DNA from: Arthrobacter sp. StoSoilB5
Lineage (GTDB): Bacteria; Actinomycetota; Actinomycetes; Actinomycetales; Micrococcaceae
Reading direction: 5' to 3'
DNA length: 64,000 nucleotides
Assembly (NCBI RefSeq): GCF_019977235.1
Contig: NZ_AP024646.1
Coordinates: 2,666,001-2,730,000 of the forward strand
Within the stretch, counting starts at the first letter, position 1, and the number at the start of each line of letters is the position of its first letter. The translations under genes were made by a program, and so were the position numbers. The notes under the pieces are model-generated. The model was not told the DNA's origin. It was given only the letters and a program-made list of their open reading frames with translations, and did no database searches. This document shows positions 1 to 7,874 of this stretch, in pieces.

Positions 1-741
1 ACGGGCACTGAGCGGAGCGCGGCGGCCATCGGCATGGCCGCCGTCGAGCGCTTCGAAGTGCAATTCAAAGGCAGCGAAGCCCACGCAGCAGGCGCCCCGG
101 ACAAGGCCATCAACGCTGGCGCGGCGGCGAGTCTGGCGCTGATGAACATGGCCGTCCTGCGGCAGCACCTGCCGGAGAACGCAAACACCAACGCCTTCAT
201 CTCGCACGGCGGCGGTGCCACCAACGTCATCGCCGGCGACTCCACCGTTCAGGTGGAAGTCCGCGCCGGAGACGTTGATGTGTGGCGGGACCTCAAGCGG
301 CGCGTCCTCGCGTGCTTCGAAGGTGCAGCCATCGCCACCGGCTGCACATGGACGCACCGGCAGACCGAACACCCTTACGCTCCCATCGACACCCACGCCG
401 GGCTGGGCAAGGCATGGGACGCCAACATGGAAGCCGTCGGAAGGCCCGTGGACACGACGCCCATCTTCGGGGGTGGTTCCTCCGACATGGGCAACGTTTC
501 CCAGGTAGTCCCGTCCGTGCACGGCATGGTGGTGGTCCGCAACAGCACCGCGGTGCCGCACCACCCGGACTTCACCGCCGCCGCCATCTCACCGGAGGCG
601 GACGAAGCCATCCTCGACGGCGCCACCGTCCTGGCACTAACGGTTCTGGATGCGGCTCTGGACACCTCACTCCGGGCCGAACTGCTGGAACTCCAGGCTG
701 GGCGCGTGACCGGTGCCACGACGGTGACGCTGGAAGCCTGA
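1..741 (+). CDS. M20-family amidohydrolase/peptidase, C-terminal part
   Basis: The reading frame is open from the first base, so the gene starts before the window. The visible 246 residues hold the dimerisation (lid) domain of M20D-type amidohydrolases (AbgB/aminoacylase-like): GSEAHAAGAPDKAINA near residue 23 and SHGGGATNVIAG near residue 68. The end of the catalytic domain follows, with GGGSSDMGNVS near residue 156 and the late HHPDFT histidines. These enzymes hydrolyse N-acyl or peptide-like amide bonds with two metal ions. The main metal-binding half is outside the window, so the substrate cannot be judged. A stem-loop follows the stop. Confidence 0.85.
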   Translation, partial: TGTERSAAAIGMAAVERFEVQFKGSEAHAAGAPDKAINAGAAASLALMNMAVLRQHLPENANTNAFISHGGGATNVIAGDSTVQVEVRAGDVDVWRDLKRRVLACFEGAAIATGCTWTHRQTEHPYAPIDTHAGLGKAWDANMEAVGRPVDTTPIFGGGSSDMGNVSQVVPSVHGMVVVRNSTAVPHHPDFTAAAISPEADEAILDGATVLALTVLDAALDTSLRAELLELQAGRVTGATTVTLEA

Positions 742-757
742 TTTCCGGAGGTTGACC

Positions 758-795
758 GGTGGCGTCTCTTAGTCGAAACGCTAAGGGGCGCCACC
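758..795 (+). terminator. Stem-loop after the M20 gene
   Basis: Two 15-base arms (758-772 and 781-795) pair completely if G-U pairs are allowed, around an 8-base loop. The hairpin lies 16 bases after the M20 stop. No clear U-run follows, which is common for actinobacterial terminators. Confidence 0.5.
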
Positions 796-1064
796 TCGTC
801 GCGGTCGGGCCGTGCGCAGCGCGACAGAGGGGGCGGCTTCGTTTGACGCAAAACATACGAAGTTGCTGTGTCCCTGCTACTAGGTCAGGGGTAGGCGGAG
901 GTAAATGAGCAGTGGGGACAATGATGCTCCTATTCTTGTCAATGGTCGCTGGACCAGGCGCCGTTAGGCTACCGTGGCCTCCACTCCGGCTTCAAGGGTC
1001 GCTGCCGCGATCGCTGCGCGACGGCCTGGGGCCGCCCTTGACCCCGGAGCCTCGGTGTCCACGG

Positions 1065-1330
1065 TCAGGTTGGAAGCACCCGGTTCACCGGTGGATAGGG
1101 CGTCTGCGCGTGCGCGGTGGATTGGGAGTTGAGCCAGGTTTCGTAGCGGTGGTGGACGTCGCAGGGTGGGACAGTCCTCGTTCCAGACGGGACAGTGTGG
1201 TGGGCCAGACGCTCAGGGCTTCGGCTGCTTCTTGGAGGGTCAAACTTGGCGAACCCTCGAAAGAGTATGTGGCGGATCCGCCCAGGACCCAGCGGTTGAA
1301 CCGGTTGCTTCCGGAGCGCTCGGTTCGCCG
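1065..1330 (-). pseudogene. Fragment of a helix-turn-helix protein, frameshifted
   Basis: On the minus strand one frame reads SLTLQEAAEALSVWPTTLSR followed by LERGLSH, which looks like an XRE-type helix-turn-helix. The expected continuation (HRYETWLNSQ) is in another frame, ending at a stop at 1065. This suggests a decayed DNA-binding gene, either a regulator or part of a transposase. No start codon or full domain was found. The rest of the 742-1566 gap holds no recognisable gene. Confidence 0.35.
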
Positions 1331-1378
1331 CTGACGGTACCTATGTCGGGGGCGGGGCTGCGAGGACGCGCTGCCCCC

Positions 1379-1420
1379 TTTTTTAATAGGAACTCAAAGT
1401 TTTTTAATAGGAACTCAAAG
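1379..1420. repeat. Tandem 21-bp direct repeat, two copies
   Basis: Two adjacent identical 21-base units, each starting with a run of T and ending in AACTCAAAG, lie at 1379-1399 and 1400-1420. They are AT-rich in otherwise GC-rich DNA. They sit in the gene-poor stretch between the M20 gene and the first TetR gene. Confidence 0.9.
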
Positions 1421-1566
1421 GGGAGCCTTCTTAAGTCCGGTTAGCGGCATGGGTTGGAAATTATCTTCGCGGAGTCGGACCGATATTTGGATGAACCTGG
1501 GTCTCTCCCAATTGCCACCAGGGCTATGCCTAAAGCCCCGGAGGCATCCCTTTTTGGGTCCCGCTT

Positions 1567-2214
1567 CTAGAAATCCATCTCCAAAATAGTTCTGGATAGC
1601 GCGATGGCGCGGTCGGTAAGAGCCGTGAGTTCTTCGTCGTCAGGGTCTGTAGATGCCCACCGTGTGGCACCTTCCAGAAGGGTCATCACCACTCTTACGC
1701 GTTCTTCAGGTTGCTTAAATCCCATATCAACGGCGGCGGCTACGTACATGTTTTCGTGGAGCGAAACCCAATCATCCACCTGGGCGCGCAAGTCCGCCGG
1801 AAGGATTGTTGCCATCCTGTCGGTGGCCACCAATAGGTCCCACAGGTTGCTTTCCGGAAGCGTCACCTGTCGAGTGAAGTGCAGCCTGACCATGGCGTCC
1901 CAGAACGCCCCTGCCGATTCCGCTTGGTCAACGGCCTCTAGAAGTGCCACGCCAAACCGGTGAAAGTGCCAGCGTAGTGATTCCGCCACGATTTCGTCCC
2001 TGCCGCCTGGAAAATGCGAGTAGAGGCTCGGCGGTTTGATGTTGACGGCGTTGGCGATGGTCCGCATGGATACGGAGTTGAACCCGTTGGCGATGGCGAG
2101 TTGCAAGAAAGCCTCGAGTATGTGTCGCCGAGAAGCTCCCTGACCCGCCCAGTCCCACTCTTCCAAGCGGTGGGCGAAGGCGTCGCGGGCGGCTTTGTAG
2201 GACGTGCTGCTCAT
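1567..2214 (-). CDS. TetR-family transcriptional regulator (cluster left end)
   Basis: This 215-residue protein has an N-terminal TetR DNA-binding domain (RRHILEAFLQLAIANGF, then MRTIANAVNIKPPSLYSHF, residues about 28-70) and a helical ligand-binding C-terminal domain. It is clearly paralogous to the TetR protein at 31726-32391: both share the SLYSxFPxGxDEIVAESL segment, the LWxLLxATDRxA segment and the C-terminal ALSRxILE. It faces the small ORF and AcoR-like gene, with a CTAACGA palindrome between them. It probably represses its own promoter and perhaps the cluster. The ligand is unknown. Confidence 0.9.
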   Translation of the reverse strand: MSSTSYKAARDAFAHRLEEWDWAGQGASRRHILEAFLQLAIANGFNSVSMRTIANAVNIKPPSLYSHFPGGRDEIVAESLRWHFHRFGVALLEAVDQAESAGAFWDAMVRLHFTRQVTLPESNLWDLLVATDRMATILPADLRAQVDDWVSLHENMYVAAAVDMGFKQPEERVRVVMTLLEGATRWASTDPDDEELTALTDRAIALSRTILEMDF

Positions 2215-2306
2215 GATTTGACCCTAGCAGTTGTGATGCCGGCAGCCTGACTGACGGACGCACCCTCGGCATCCAAACATGAAGCAAATTTGATGAAGAC
2301 TCTTGG

Positions 2307-2320
2307 CTAACGACCATTAG
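2307..2320. promoter_or_regulatory. Candidate TetR operator CTAACGACCATTAG
   Basis: This 14-base imperfect palindrome differs at two central positions from the perfect palindrome CTAACGATCGTTAG found at 31674-31687 beside the paralogous TetR gene. A wider dyad, GCTAAC-N8-GTTAGC (2306-2325), overlaps it. It lies 93 bases upstream of the TetR start and about 80 bases upstream of the small ORF at 2398, so it could control both directions. Confidence 0.6.
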
Positions 2321-2397
2321 TTAGCTATCCTGAAAGAGGCGCAAAGCAGCACCTGCTGGCTCCGCCGTCATGAGTCAATAGCGGGAAGGAACGAATC

Positions 2398-2622
2398 ATG
2401 TCAGGCGACGATTCGAACCGGGGGGCCAGAGGAAGCAGCATGATCTTTGGCAGTGGGCTTTCGGGCATGGTTGCCGCATATATCAGCGCCAAGGCGCTGG
2501 AAGACGATGCAGCTCACAACGAAAGCTGGCACGCGCAGCAAGCCTTTCGACCTAAGGGCCAAGGCTGGGTAAGTAGATGGCTTCCCTCCCGCCGCGGTGG
2601 TACTACTACCGCCGTCTCTTGA
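2398..2622 (+). CDS. Small hypothetical protein, 74 aa
   Basis: The ORF starts at an ATG with a good ribosome binding site (GGAAGGAA, about 7 bases upstream). It lies between the candidate TetR operator and the AcoR-like gene. The product contains IFGSGLSGMVAAYISAKAL, which resembles a GxGxxG dinucleotide-binding turn or a short hydrophobic helix, and ends in a basic tail. No family was recognised. It may be a leader gene translated ahead of the regulator. Confidence 0.4.
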   Translation: MSGDDSNRGARGSSMIFGSGLSGMVAAYISAKALEDDAAHNESWHAQQAFRPKGQGWVSRWLPSRRGGTTTAVS

Positions 2623-2653
2623 ATTCCGGGCTCCACCAGAAAGAACTAATGCC

Positions 2654-4456
2654 ATGGCCTCTGCCGAAGTACTTTCCCCCTGGCTGCCGCAAGAGTCGAT
2701 GCGCCAAATAAACCGGCTACGTGAACTCTTCCTCATGCAACCCCACGCCGACCTCACCGGTGTTCGTCCCATCGTGGCGCGCTCTTGGTACAGAAGTCGG
2801 GCTGCGGGTGTCGATGCCGTGGTGGACCGGGGATTCTTTGACGAGGGCCGCGTGGACGAATACACCATCCAGGCGGCCGGTCCACACCTCCAGAAACTGG
2901 ACGAGGTTGCCGCCGACCTTGGCGGCTACGTCAACCTGACAGCGCCTAACGGTGTACTGGTCAAAGCGGACTTCCTGCGGGATGACGGCTTCCCTGCCGG
3001 ATATTCACTGCTGGAGGAAAGCTGCGGGAGCAACGGTGAAGGTCTGGCACTGGAAGAAGGACGCGGTGTCTGGCTCGCGCCGGAGGAGCACTTCCGCGAG
3101 GACATGCGGGGTAACTGGTGCTTTGCTTCCCTGGTCCGGGACCCGTTCCACAACAGGGTTCGGGCTGTCATCGGGCTCACTCTGCCTGCCAACAGGGTCT
3201 CCACGCTGGAGCCGTCGTCCACTTTGTTGATGCTCGAGGGGGTGGCTTCCAGGATTGAGCGCGACATTGAGGTCCGGACGTCGTCCAAGGAACGGGCGCT
3301 GCTCAGCGAGTACTTGAGGGTCTCCCGCCGCAGGGGAAACCGTGCCGTGATTGCGCTTGACGGCAAGAACTCCCTCCTCAACGCTTCCGCAACGGCTACG
3401 TTGGAGGACGGCGACGTCTCCGTCATCTCTGGGTACGCGAAAGCGGTGATGTCCTCAGGCCGCGAGCTGAATTGCGAGGTGTCGCTCCAAGGGCCTGGGC
3501 TCTCCACCTTGGAAGTATCACCAGTCACATTGTCTGCGGCTAATGTCGGGGCGATCGTGGTTGTCCGGCCCCATTCGCCTGCCAAGGAGCGCACTGCCGA
3601 GCCGGGAAGTAGCCAGGTCAACCCGCAGAATTCCCTGCCGGACACGGCGGGCCGTCTCCTAAAGCATCTTGACGGGACGAGTATGGGATTCAAACGCACC
3701 TTGAACCTGGCTCGAAAGGCTGTAGAACAGGATCGTTCGGTTGTTGTCATCGGCGAGCTGGGTAGCGGGAAGCGGAGGCTTGCTGGCGCCATTGCCGCCA
3801 TGCGTGGCGAGCAGATGGTGGTTGATGCCAGGGGTGGCGCGCTCCGGAATCCACAGCTCAGGGATGTCATCCATCGTGTATCCACGGAACTGCCATCCAC
3901 GCTGATCGTTGAACATGCCGACGAACTTTCACAAAGCGAAGCCACTGAACTCGCCCGGAACCTGCGGGGCAACGCCACCACCAAACTCGCATTCACTATC
4001 ACGCACCCGACCGACGCCACCCTGATTCTCTCTGAAGCCTTCAATGTCCTCGAGATCTCAGTTGAGCCCTTGCGCAACAGGAGGGAAGACATTCCGCAAC
4101 TTGCGAACGCGATCGCTGAAGAGATGGGGGATCGCAGGTTGTCCCGCCGGCTTCTCACAACGTTGACGCACGCAGACTGGCCCAGAAACATCGACCAGCT
4201 ACGCGCAGTGGTGTCCAATGCTGTTGAACGGGCCGGTGGTGCAGAAGTAACTGTGGACGACCTCCCGCAGGGCTTCCAGAGGGTCTTCACCAAGGGGCGG
4301 TTGTCCCGGCTGGAGGACGCCGAACTCAGCGAACTCCGGACCGCTCTCCAGGAAGCCGCCGGTAACCGAAGCCTGGCGGCGGAGACCTTGCAGATTGGCC
4401 GTTCCACCCTTTACCGTCGCATGGACTATTTCCGCAGCCGAGGGTTCGACCTCTAA
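2654..4456 (+). CDS. AcoR-like Fis-type transcriptional regulator with degenerate AAA+ domain
   Basis: The 600-residue protein has an N-terminal GAF-type sensor part (about 60-220; SLLEESCGSNGEGLALEEG is typical of AcoR relatives), a central AAA+-like region and a C-terminal Fis helix-turn-helix (NRSLAAETLQIGRSTLYRRM, near the end). The AAA+ core is eroded. The Walker A is GELGSGKRR near 367 rather than GKT/S, the Walker B is LIVEHADEL rather than LFLDE, and the sigma-54-contacting GAFTGA loop is absent. Such proteins in Actinobacteria cannot work as classical sigma-54 activators. I chose the ATG at 2654, which follows AGAAAG. An in-frame ATG at 2597 lies inside the small upstream ORF. It is the best candidate for binding the shared TGTnnCA-N3-TGnnACA dyads. 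Confidence 0.85.
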   Translation: MASAEVLSPWLPQESMRQINRLRELFLMQPHADLTGVRPIVARSWYRSRAAGVDAVVDRGFFDEGRVDEYTIQAAGPHLQKLDEVAADLGGYVNLTAPNGVLVKADFLRDDGFPAGYSLLEESCGSNGEGLALEEGRGVWLAPEEHFREDMRGNWCFASLVRDPFHNRVRAVIGLTLPANRVSTLEPSSTLLMLEGVASRIERDIEVRTSSKERALLSEYLRVSRRRGNRAVIALDGKNSLLNASATATLEDGDVSVISGYAKAVMSSGRELNCEVSLQGPGLSTLEVSPVTLSAANVGAIVVVRPHSPAKERTAEPGSSQVNPQNSLPDTAGRLLKHLDGTSMGFKRTLNLARKAVEQDRSVVVIGELGSGKRRLAGAIAAMRGEQMVVDARGGALRNPQLRDVIHRVSTELPSTLIVEHADELSQSEATELARNLRGNATTKLAFTITHPTDATLILSEAFNVLEISVEPLRNRREDIPQLANAIAEEMGDRRLSRRLLTTLTHADWPRNIDQLRAVVSNAVERAGGAEVTVDDLPQGFQRVFTKGRLSRLEDAELSELRTALQEAAGNRSLAAETLQIGRSTLYRRMDYFRSRGFDL

Positions 4457-4472
4457 CTTTGAAACCGGTTAA

Positions 4473-4505
4473 AAGCAGCCGGCCACGGCGTGTGGCCGGC
4501 TGCTT
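4473..4505. terminator. Strong stem-loop after the AcoR-like gene
   Basis: A 14-base perfect stem (arms 4473-4486 and 4492-4505) with a 5-base loop follows 17 bases after the regulator stop. It separates the regulator from the next operon. Confidence 0.8.
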
Positions 4506-4533
4506 TGTGTCTCCATCGATCCCTGCAGGCGGA

Positions 4534-4556
4534 TGGGTGGGACAGTATCCCACCCA
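4534..4556. promoter_or_regulatory. Nine-base-arm inverted repeat upstream of the first catabolic operon
   Basis: The arms TGGGTGGGA and TCCCACCCA are separated by 5 bases. The dyad sits 125 bases before the D-2-hydroxyacid dehydrogenase start and directly before a copy of the shared dyad. It may be an extra operator or part of a composite site. Confidence 0.5.
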
Positions 4557-4558
4557 CG

Positions 4559-4575
4559 TGTCTCGATTTGGTACG
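4559..4575. promoter_or_regulatory. Shared cluster dyad, site 1 (TGTCTCGATTTGGTACG)
   Basis: This is the weakest of six sites matching the core TGTnnCA-N3-TGnnACA, with a G instead of A at two core positions. It is located 107 bases upstream of the start of the 4682-11729 operon. Confidence 0.5.
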
Positions 4576-4681
4576 GATGGGCCTGGGCATATCGCGTTCT
4601 ACTTGAATTCACCCGGACACCGGCACCTTCCAAGGGGTGCTTGGCAGATGAAGAGGGTACAAAACGAACAGGACGGCGACT

Positions 4682-5629
4682 ATGACCCGCGATGCCCAGG
4701 GAACCATTCTTGTGGCCCCCCACCACTTTCCGAACCTGGACCGCGAGCACGCGCTCGCGGAGGAGTTCGGTTACACGCTAAACCCGGCTGCCGATGTCGA
4801 AGCCTTCCGTGAAGGACTTCCCGAAGCCGACATTGTGATGATCACTCCTTACGCGAAACTCACCGCTGCGGACTTCCCTGTGATGTCCAAGTGCAAGGCT
4901 GTCATCCGCTATGGAATCGGCTATGACAACATCGATGTCGCCGCAGCTACGGCGGCAGACATCCCGGTGTCGATTGTCCCGGGGACAGCTTCGGAGGAAG
5001 TGGCTTCGCACGCTTTCGCCATGGGCTTGGCATTGGCCCGCAGGCTGCCCGCAGGAGATGCATCGATCCGGGATCTCGGCTGGGCCGGAACCATTGGCTA
5101 CGACACGCCGGTACTGTCCGAGCTCGAAGTCGGCGTCCTCGGAATGGGGCGCATTGGCCAGCACGTGGCCAGGATGTACCAAGCTGTTGGCGCCCGGGTA
5201 AGGGCCTACGATCCGTTCGTGACGGACAGCTTTGTAGGGCTGACCGGACTCGAGGACATTCTCGAAAACTCCGACGTCGTTTCACTGCATCTGCCGCTGA
5301 CCACAGACACGGCAAACCTTGTTTCCGGGGATGCCCTGGCACGAATGCGCAAGGGGGCAGTGGTGGTCAACGTTTCCCGCGGCGGACTCATCGATGAATC
5401 GGCTCTTGCCGAAGCTCTCGCCTCGGGTCACATTGCCGGTGCAGGCATCGACACCTTTGCAGAGGAGCCCCTGCGTGACGGGCACCCTCTCCGCTCAGCC
5501 CCGAACACCATCCTGACTCCGCACATTGCGTGGCGTTCCAACCGCTCCACCGGGGCCTTGCAGGACGGAGCCGTGGAACGGGTTCGCCTGGCCCTGACCG
5601 GGCAACCGCTCATCGACCTCGTGAACTGA
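4682..5629 (+). CDS. D-isomer-specific 2-hydroxyacid dehydrogenase
   Basis: The 315-residue protein is a full-length NAD-dependent D-2-hydroxyacid dehydrogenase (phosphoglycerate dehydrogenase/CtBP type). The nucleotide-binding motif GMGRIG lies near 154. The catalytic residues are the Arg of NVSRGG (about 233), the Glu of DTFAEEP (about 261) and the His of LTPHIAW (about 281). It interconverts a 2-oxo acid and a D-2-hydroxy acid in the cytosol. It is first in an operon with an aminotransferase, an FAH-family hydrolase and HyuAB, so it probably acts on an intermediate of that pathway. A second enzyme of this family is encoded at 20646. Confidence 0.9.
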   Translation: MTRDAQGTILVAPHHFPNLDREHALAEEFGYTLNPAADVEAFREGLPEADIVMITPYAKLTAADFPVMSKCKAVIRYGIGYDNIDVAAATAADIPVSIVPGTASEEVASHAFAMGLALARRLPAGDASIRDLGWAGTIGYDTPVLSELEVGVLGMGRIGQHVARMYQAVGARVRAYDPFVTDSFVGLTGLEDILENSDVVSLHLPLTTDTANLVSGDALARMRKGAVVVNVSRGGLIDESALAEALASGHIAGAGIDTFAEEPLRDGHPLRSAPNTILTPHIAWRSNRSTGALQDGAVERVRLALTGQPLIDLVN

Positions 5630-5649
5630 AAAGACTGGAGAAAAACCAA

Positions 5650-6942
5650 TTGGGAACAAATAACCACCTGGAAAAGGTCGCGGAGCGCCAGCCCGCGGAG
5701 GATCCACATTTGCGCAGGGGACCCCGCGGCTTCCCTCTGCTGCCTGGCGGCTACGGCCGTTCAACGTATTACACGGGAGCTCCGAGCCCGTACGCCATCC
5801 GAGGGGAGGGGTACCGCGTCTGGGATGACCGTGGCCGGGAACTCATCGACGCGAATAACAATTTCACGTCGCTCATCCATGGCAACGCGCACCCCGAGAT
5901 CACCGAGGCCGCTACGAAGGCGCTCAGCGCCGGCGCCAGCTGGGGAATTCCCAACCTCTACGAGTGGGAACTGGCAGATCTCTTGTTGTCCCGGCTGCCT
6001 GATCTTGACCAGGTACGATTTGCCAACTCCGGCACCGAAGCCGTGATGTCCGCCATCCGCATCGCCAGGGCAAGCACAGGGCGCGAACGGGTCATCGTCA
6101 CCAAGGGCGGCTACCATGGTACGTCCGAGGTGGCCTTGGTTCCTGGCGGGCCGGCATATCAGCGCGGAGTCACGCGCGGCGTGATCAAGGACGTCACCGC
6201 GGTGCCGCTCAACGACGTCGACATCCTGCGCCAGGAAGTTGAAGCCGCACCGGATTCCTACGCCGCGATCATCTTGGACCTGCTGCCCAACAGGGCAGGT
6301 CTTCTCAGGATCTCCGAGGACTTTGTACGCACTGCCCGTGAGCTTGCGACGCGGTACGGGATTGTGCTGATCATTGACGAAGTCATCAGCCTGCGCCTCG
6401 GATTCAAGGGCTTCAGCGGTGAATACGGCGTTTCACCCGACTTGCTGACCACCGGCAAGTTGATCGGCGGCGGTTTCCCCGTCGGCGCTGTGGCCGGACG
6501 GGCTGAGCTTATGGCAGAGGTCGACCCGACCCATCCGGGCAGTCTGCCCCACGGCGGAACTTTCTCCGGAAATCCGGTAAGCATGGCTGCGGGAGCAGTC
6601 GCCTTGCGCCTCTTCACTCAAGAGGAAGTGAAGAGGCTGAACCACCTCGGTGACACCACCCGCGACGCTGTGAACCTGAAGATCGCCGACGCCGGTTGGG
6701 AAGTCCGAGGCCGAGGTTCGCTGCTCCGCGCGGTTCCAGCTGGCGCGGAGAAGGTTGACGAAAAGACCCAGCACGAGCTCTGGTGGGCTTCCTACGAGCG
6801 GGGATTGCTCGGTTCGCCTGCCAACCTCTTGTCCTTGTCCACCCCCATGGACGAGAAGGTCGCGGGGGACATCGCAGAGCGCCTGGTCGAGGCCGTGCTC
6901 GCCGTTGCGGGACGGACCCCGGGCATGGAAGGCGGGAAGTAG
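5650..6942 (+). CDS. Class III aminotransferase, glutamate-1-semialdehyde aminomutase-like
   Basis: The 430-residue PLP enzyme matches the usual length of glutamate-1-semialdehyde 2,1-aminomutase relatives. Visible motifs are NNNFTSLIHGNAHPEI, RFANSGTEAVMSAIRIAR, GGYHGTSE, the aspartate of LIIDEVISLR and the PLP lysine in LLTTGKLIGGGFPVGA. The TTG at 5650 is chosen because GGAG lies 9 bases upstream. The longer in-frame ATG at 5530 would overlap the previous gene. HemL is normally a housekeeping haem enzyme, but this context argues for an amine or amino-ketone transamination or aminomutase step in the catabolic pathway. Confidence 0.88.
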   Translation: MGTNNHLEKVAERQPAEDPHLRRGPRGFPLLPGGYGRSTYYTGAPSPYAIRGEGYRVWDDRGRELIDANNNFTSLIHGNAHPEITEAATKALSAGASWGIPNLYEWELADLLLSRLPDLDQVRFANSGTEAVMSAIRIARASTGRERVIVTKGGYHGTSEVALVPGGPAYQRGVTRGVIKDVTAVPLNDVDILRQEVEAAPDSYAAIILDLLPNRAGLLRISEDFVRTARELATRYGIVLIIDEVISLRLGFKGFSGEYGVSPDLLTTGKLIGGGFPVGAVAGRAELMAEVDPTHPGSLPHGGTFSGNPVSMAAGAVALRLFTQEEVKRLNHLGDTTRDAVNLKIADAGWEVRGRGSLLRAVPAGAEKVDEKTQHELWWASYERGLLGSPANLLSLSTPMDEKVAGDIAERLVEAVLAVAGRTPGMEGGK

Positions 6943-6944
6943 CC

Positions 6945-7844
6945 ATGAAGATTGTCTCGTACCACCATGAGTCAGGCGTCCGTGGGGGAGTGCTGATCGA
7001 CGATGCTGTCTTTGATCTGGAACTGCTCCTCCAGGGCTCAACTGAGGCAGTCCACGGTGCGACTACTTCGGTTCGTGAGTTCCTGGAGCTCTACGGCGAC
7101 CTTGTTCCTGCGATCTCGGCCGGGATCAGCAGTCTCGCCGCCCAAGACCCGGTGGCCCGGGTGGGCGCGGTGACGGAGGTTCGGTTGAGCACCCCGGTCA
7201 CGGATCCAGCCAAGGTGCTCTGCATCGGTCTCAATTACAAGGACCATGTGGCGGAAACCGGCCGGGCCTTCCCGGAATATCCGGACGTGTTCGCAAAATT
7301 CGCCTCCACCATGGTGGGTCCAGAGGACGAAATCGGAGGGGCCCAGGTCAGCGGCAATCTCGACTTCGAAGGAGAAGTTGCCGTTGTCATTGGCCGGCGG
7401 GCAAGTGTGGTCCCTGAAGAGGAAGCACTCGATTACGTTGCAGGCCTTGCTCCACTGAATGATGTCACAGCACGCGACCTCCAGTACCGCGGGACGCAGT
7501 GGCTGGCCGGCAAAGCCGTTGACGGCTCAACCCCTTGGGGCCCGGCACTGGTGACGCTGGACGAAGTAGGAGACCCGCAGGAACTGGACATCGCTACACG
7601 GGTGAACGGCATCGAAGTGCAGCGTTCCAACACGCGATACCAGATCTTCTCCATCGCCCGCGTCGTCTCCTATCTGTCGAGCTTCCTCACCCTTGAACCG
7701 GGAGACGTCATTGCCACCGGTACTCCGCAAGGCATTGGTGCAAAGCGGAATCCTCCCGTTTGGCTTGAGCCGGGGGACACGGTGGAAATCGAGATCGAAA
7801 AAGTAGGGCTGCTCCGTAACCGCGTCGGCAAGCCCCAGCTATAA
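6945..7844 (+). CDS. Fumarylacetoacetate hydrolase (FAH) family protein
   Basis: The 299-residue protein has the FAH fold: LCIGLNYKDHVAE near 90, PDVFAKFASTMVGPED, then the metal-binding acids in LDFEGEVAVVIGR, NDVTARDLQ, KAVDGSTPWGPALVT and the late GDVIATGTPQGIG. This family includes hydrolases of 3-oxo acids, oxaloacetate decarboxylases and 2-keto-3-deoxy-sugar acid enzymes. The start at 6945 lies two bases after the previous stop, so translation is probably coupled. In this cluster it may cleave a C-C bond or act on a keto-deoxy acid produced by the dehydratase at 18814. Confidence 0.9.
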   Translation: MKIVSYHHESGVRGGVLIDDAVFDLELLLQGSTEAVHGATTSVREFLELYGDLVPAISAGISSLAAQDPVARVGAVTEVRLSTPVTDPAKVLCIGLNYKDHVAETGRAFPEYPDVFAKFASTMVGPEDEIGGAQVSGNLDFEGEVAVVIGRRASVVPEEEALDYVAGLAPLNDVTARDLQYRGTQWLAGKAVDGSTPWGPALVTLDEVGDPQELDIATRVNGIEVQRSNTRYQIFSIARVVSYLSSFLTLEPGDVIATGTPQGIGAKRNPPVWLEPGDTVEIEIEKVGLLRNRVGKPQL

Positions 7845-7874
7845 CCCCTCCAACTCTACGAAAGTTAGAAACCC

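Noticed and set aside
912..1334. Plus-strand ORF of 140 codons in the left gap
   Set aside because: No ribosome binding site or family pattern, and the minus strand carries a helix-turn-helix-like relic there.
1379..1420. CRISPR-like repeat
   Set aside because: Two directly adjacent units with no spacers and no cas genes. It is a simple tandem duplication.
2926..4407. Antisense ORF of 493 codons opposite the AcoR-like regulator
   Set aside because: It mirrors the codon pattern of the regulator, shows no domain or start signal, and the sense frame has clear homology.
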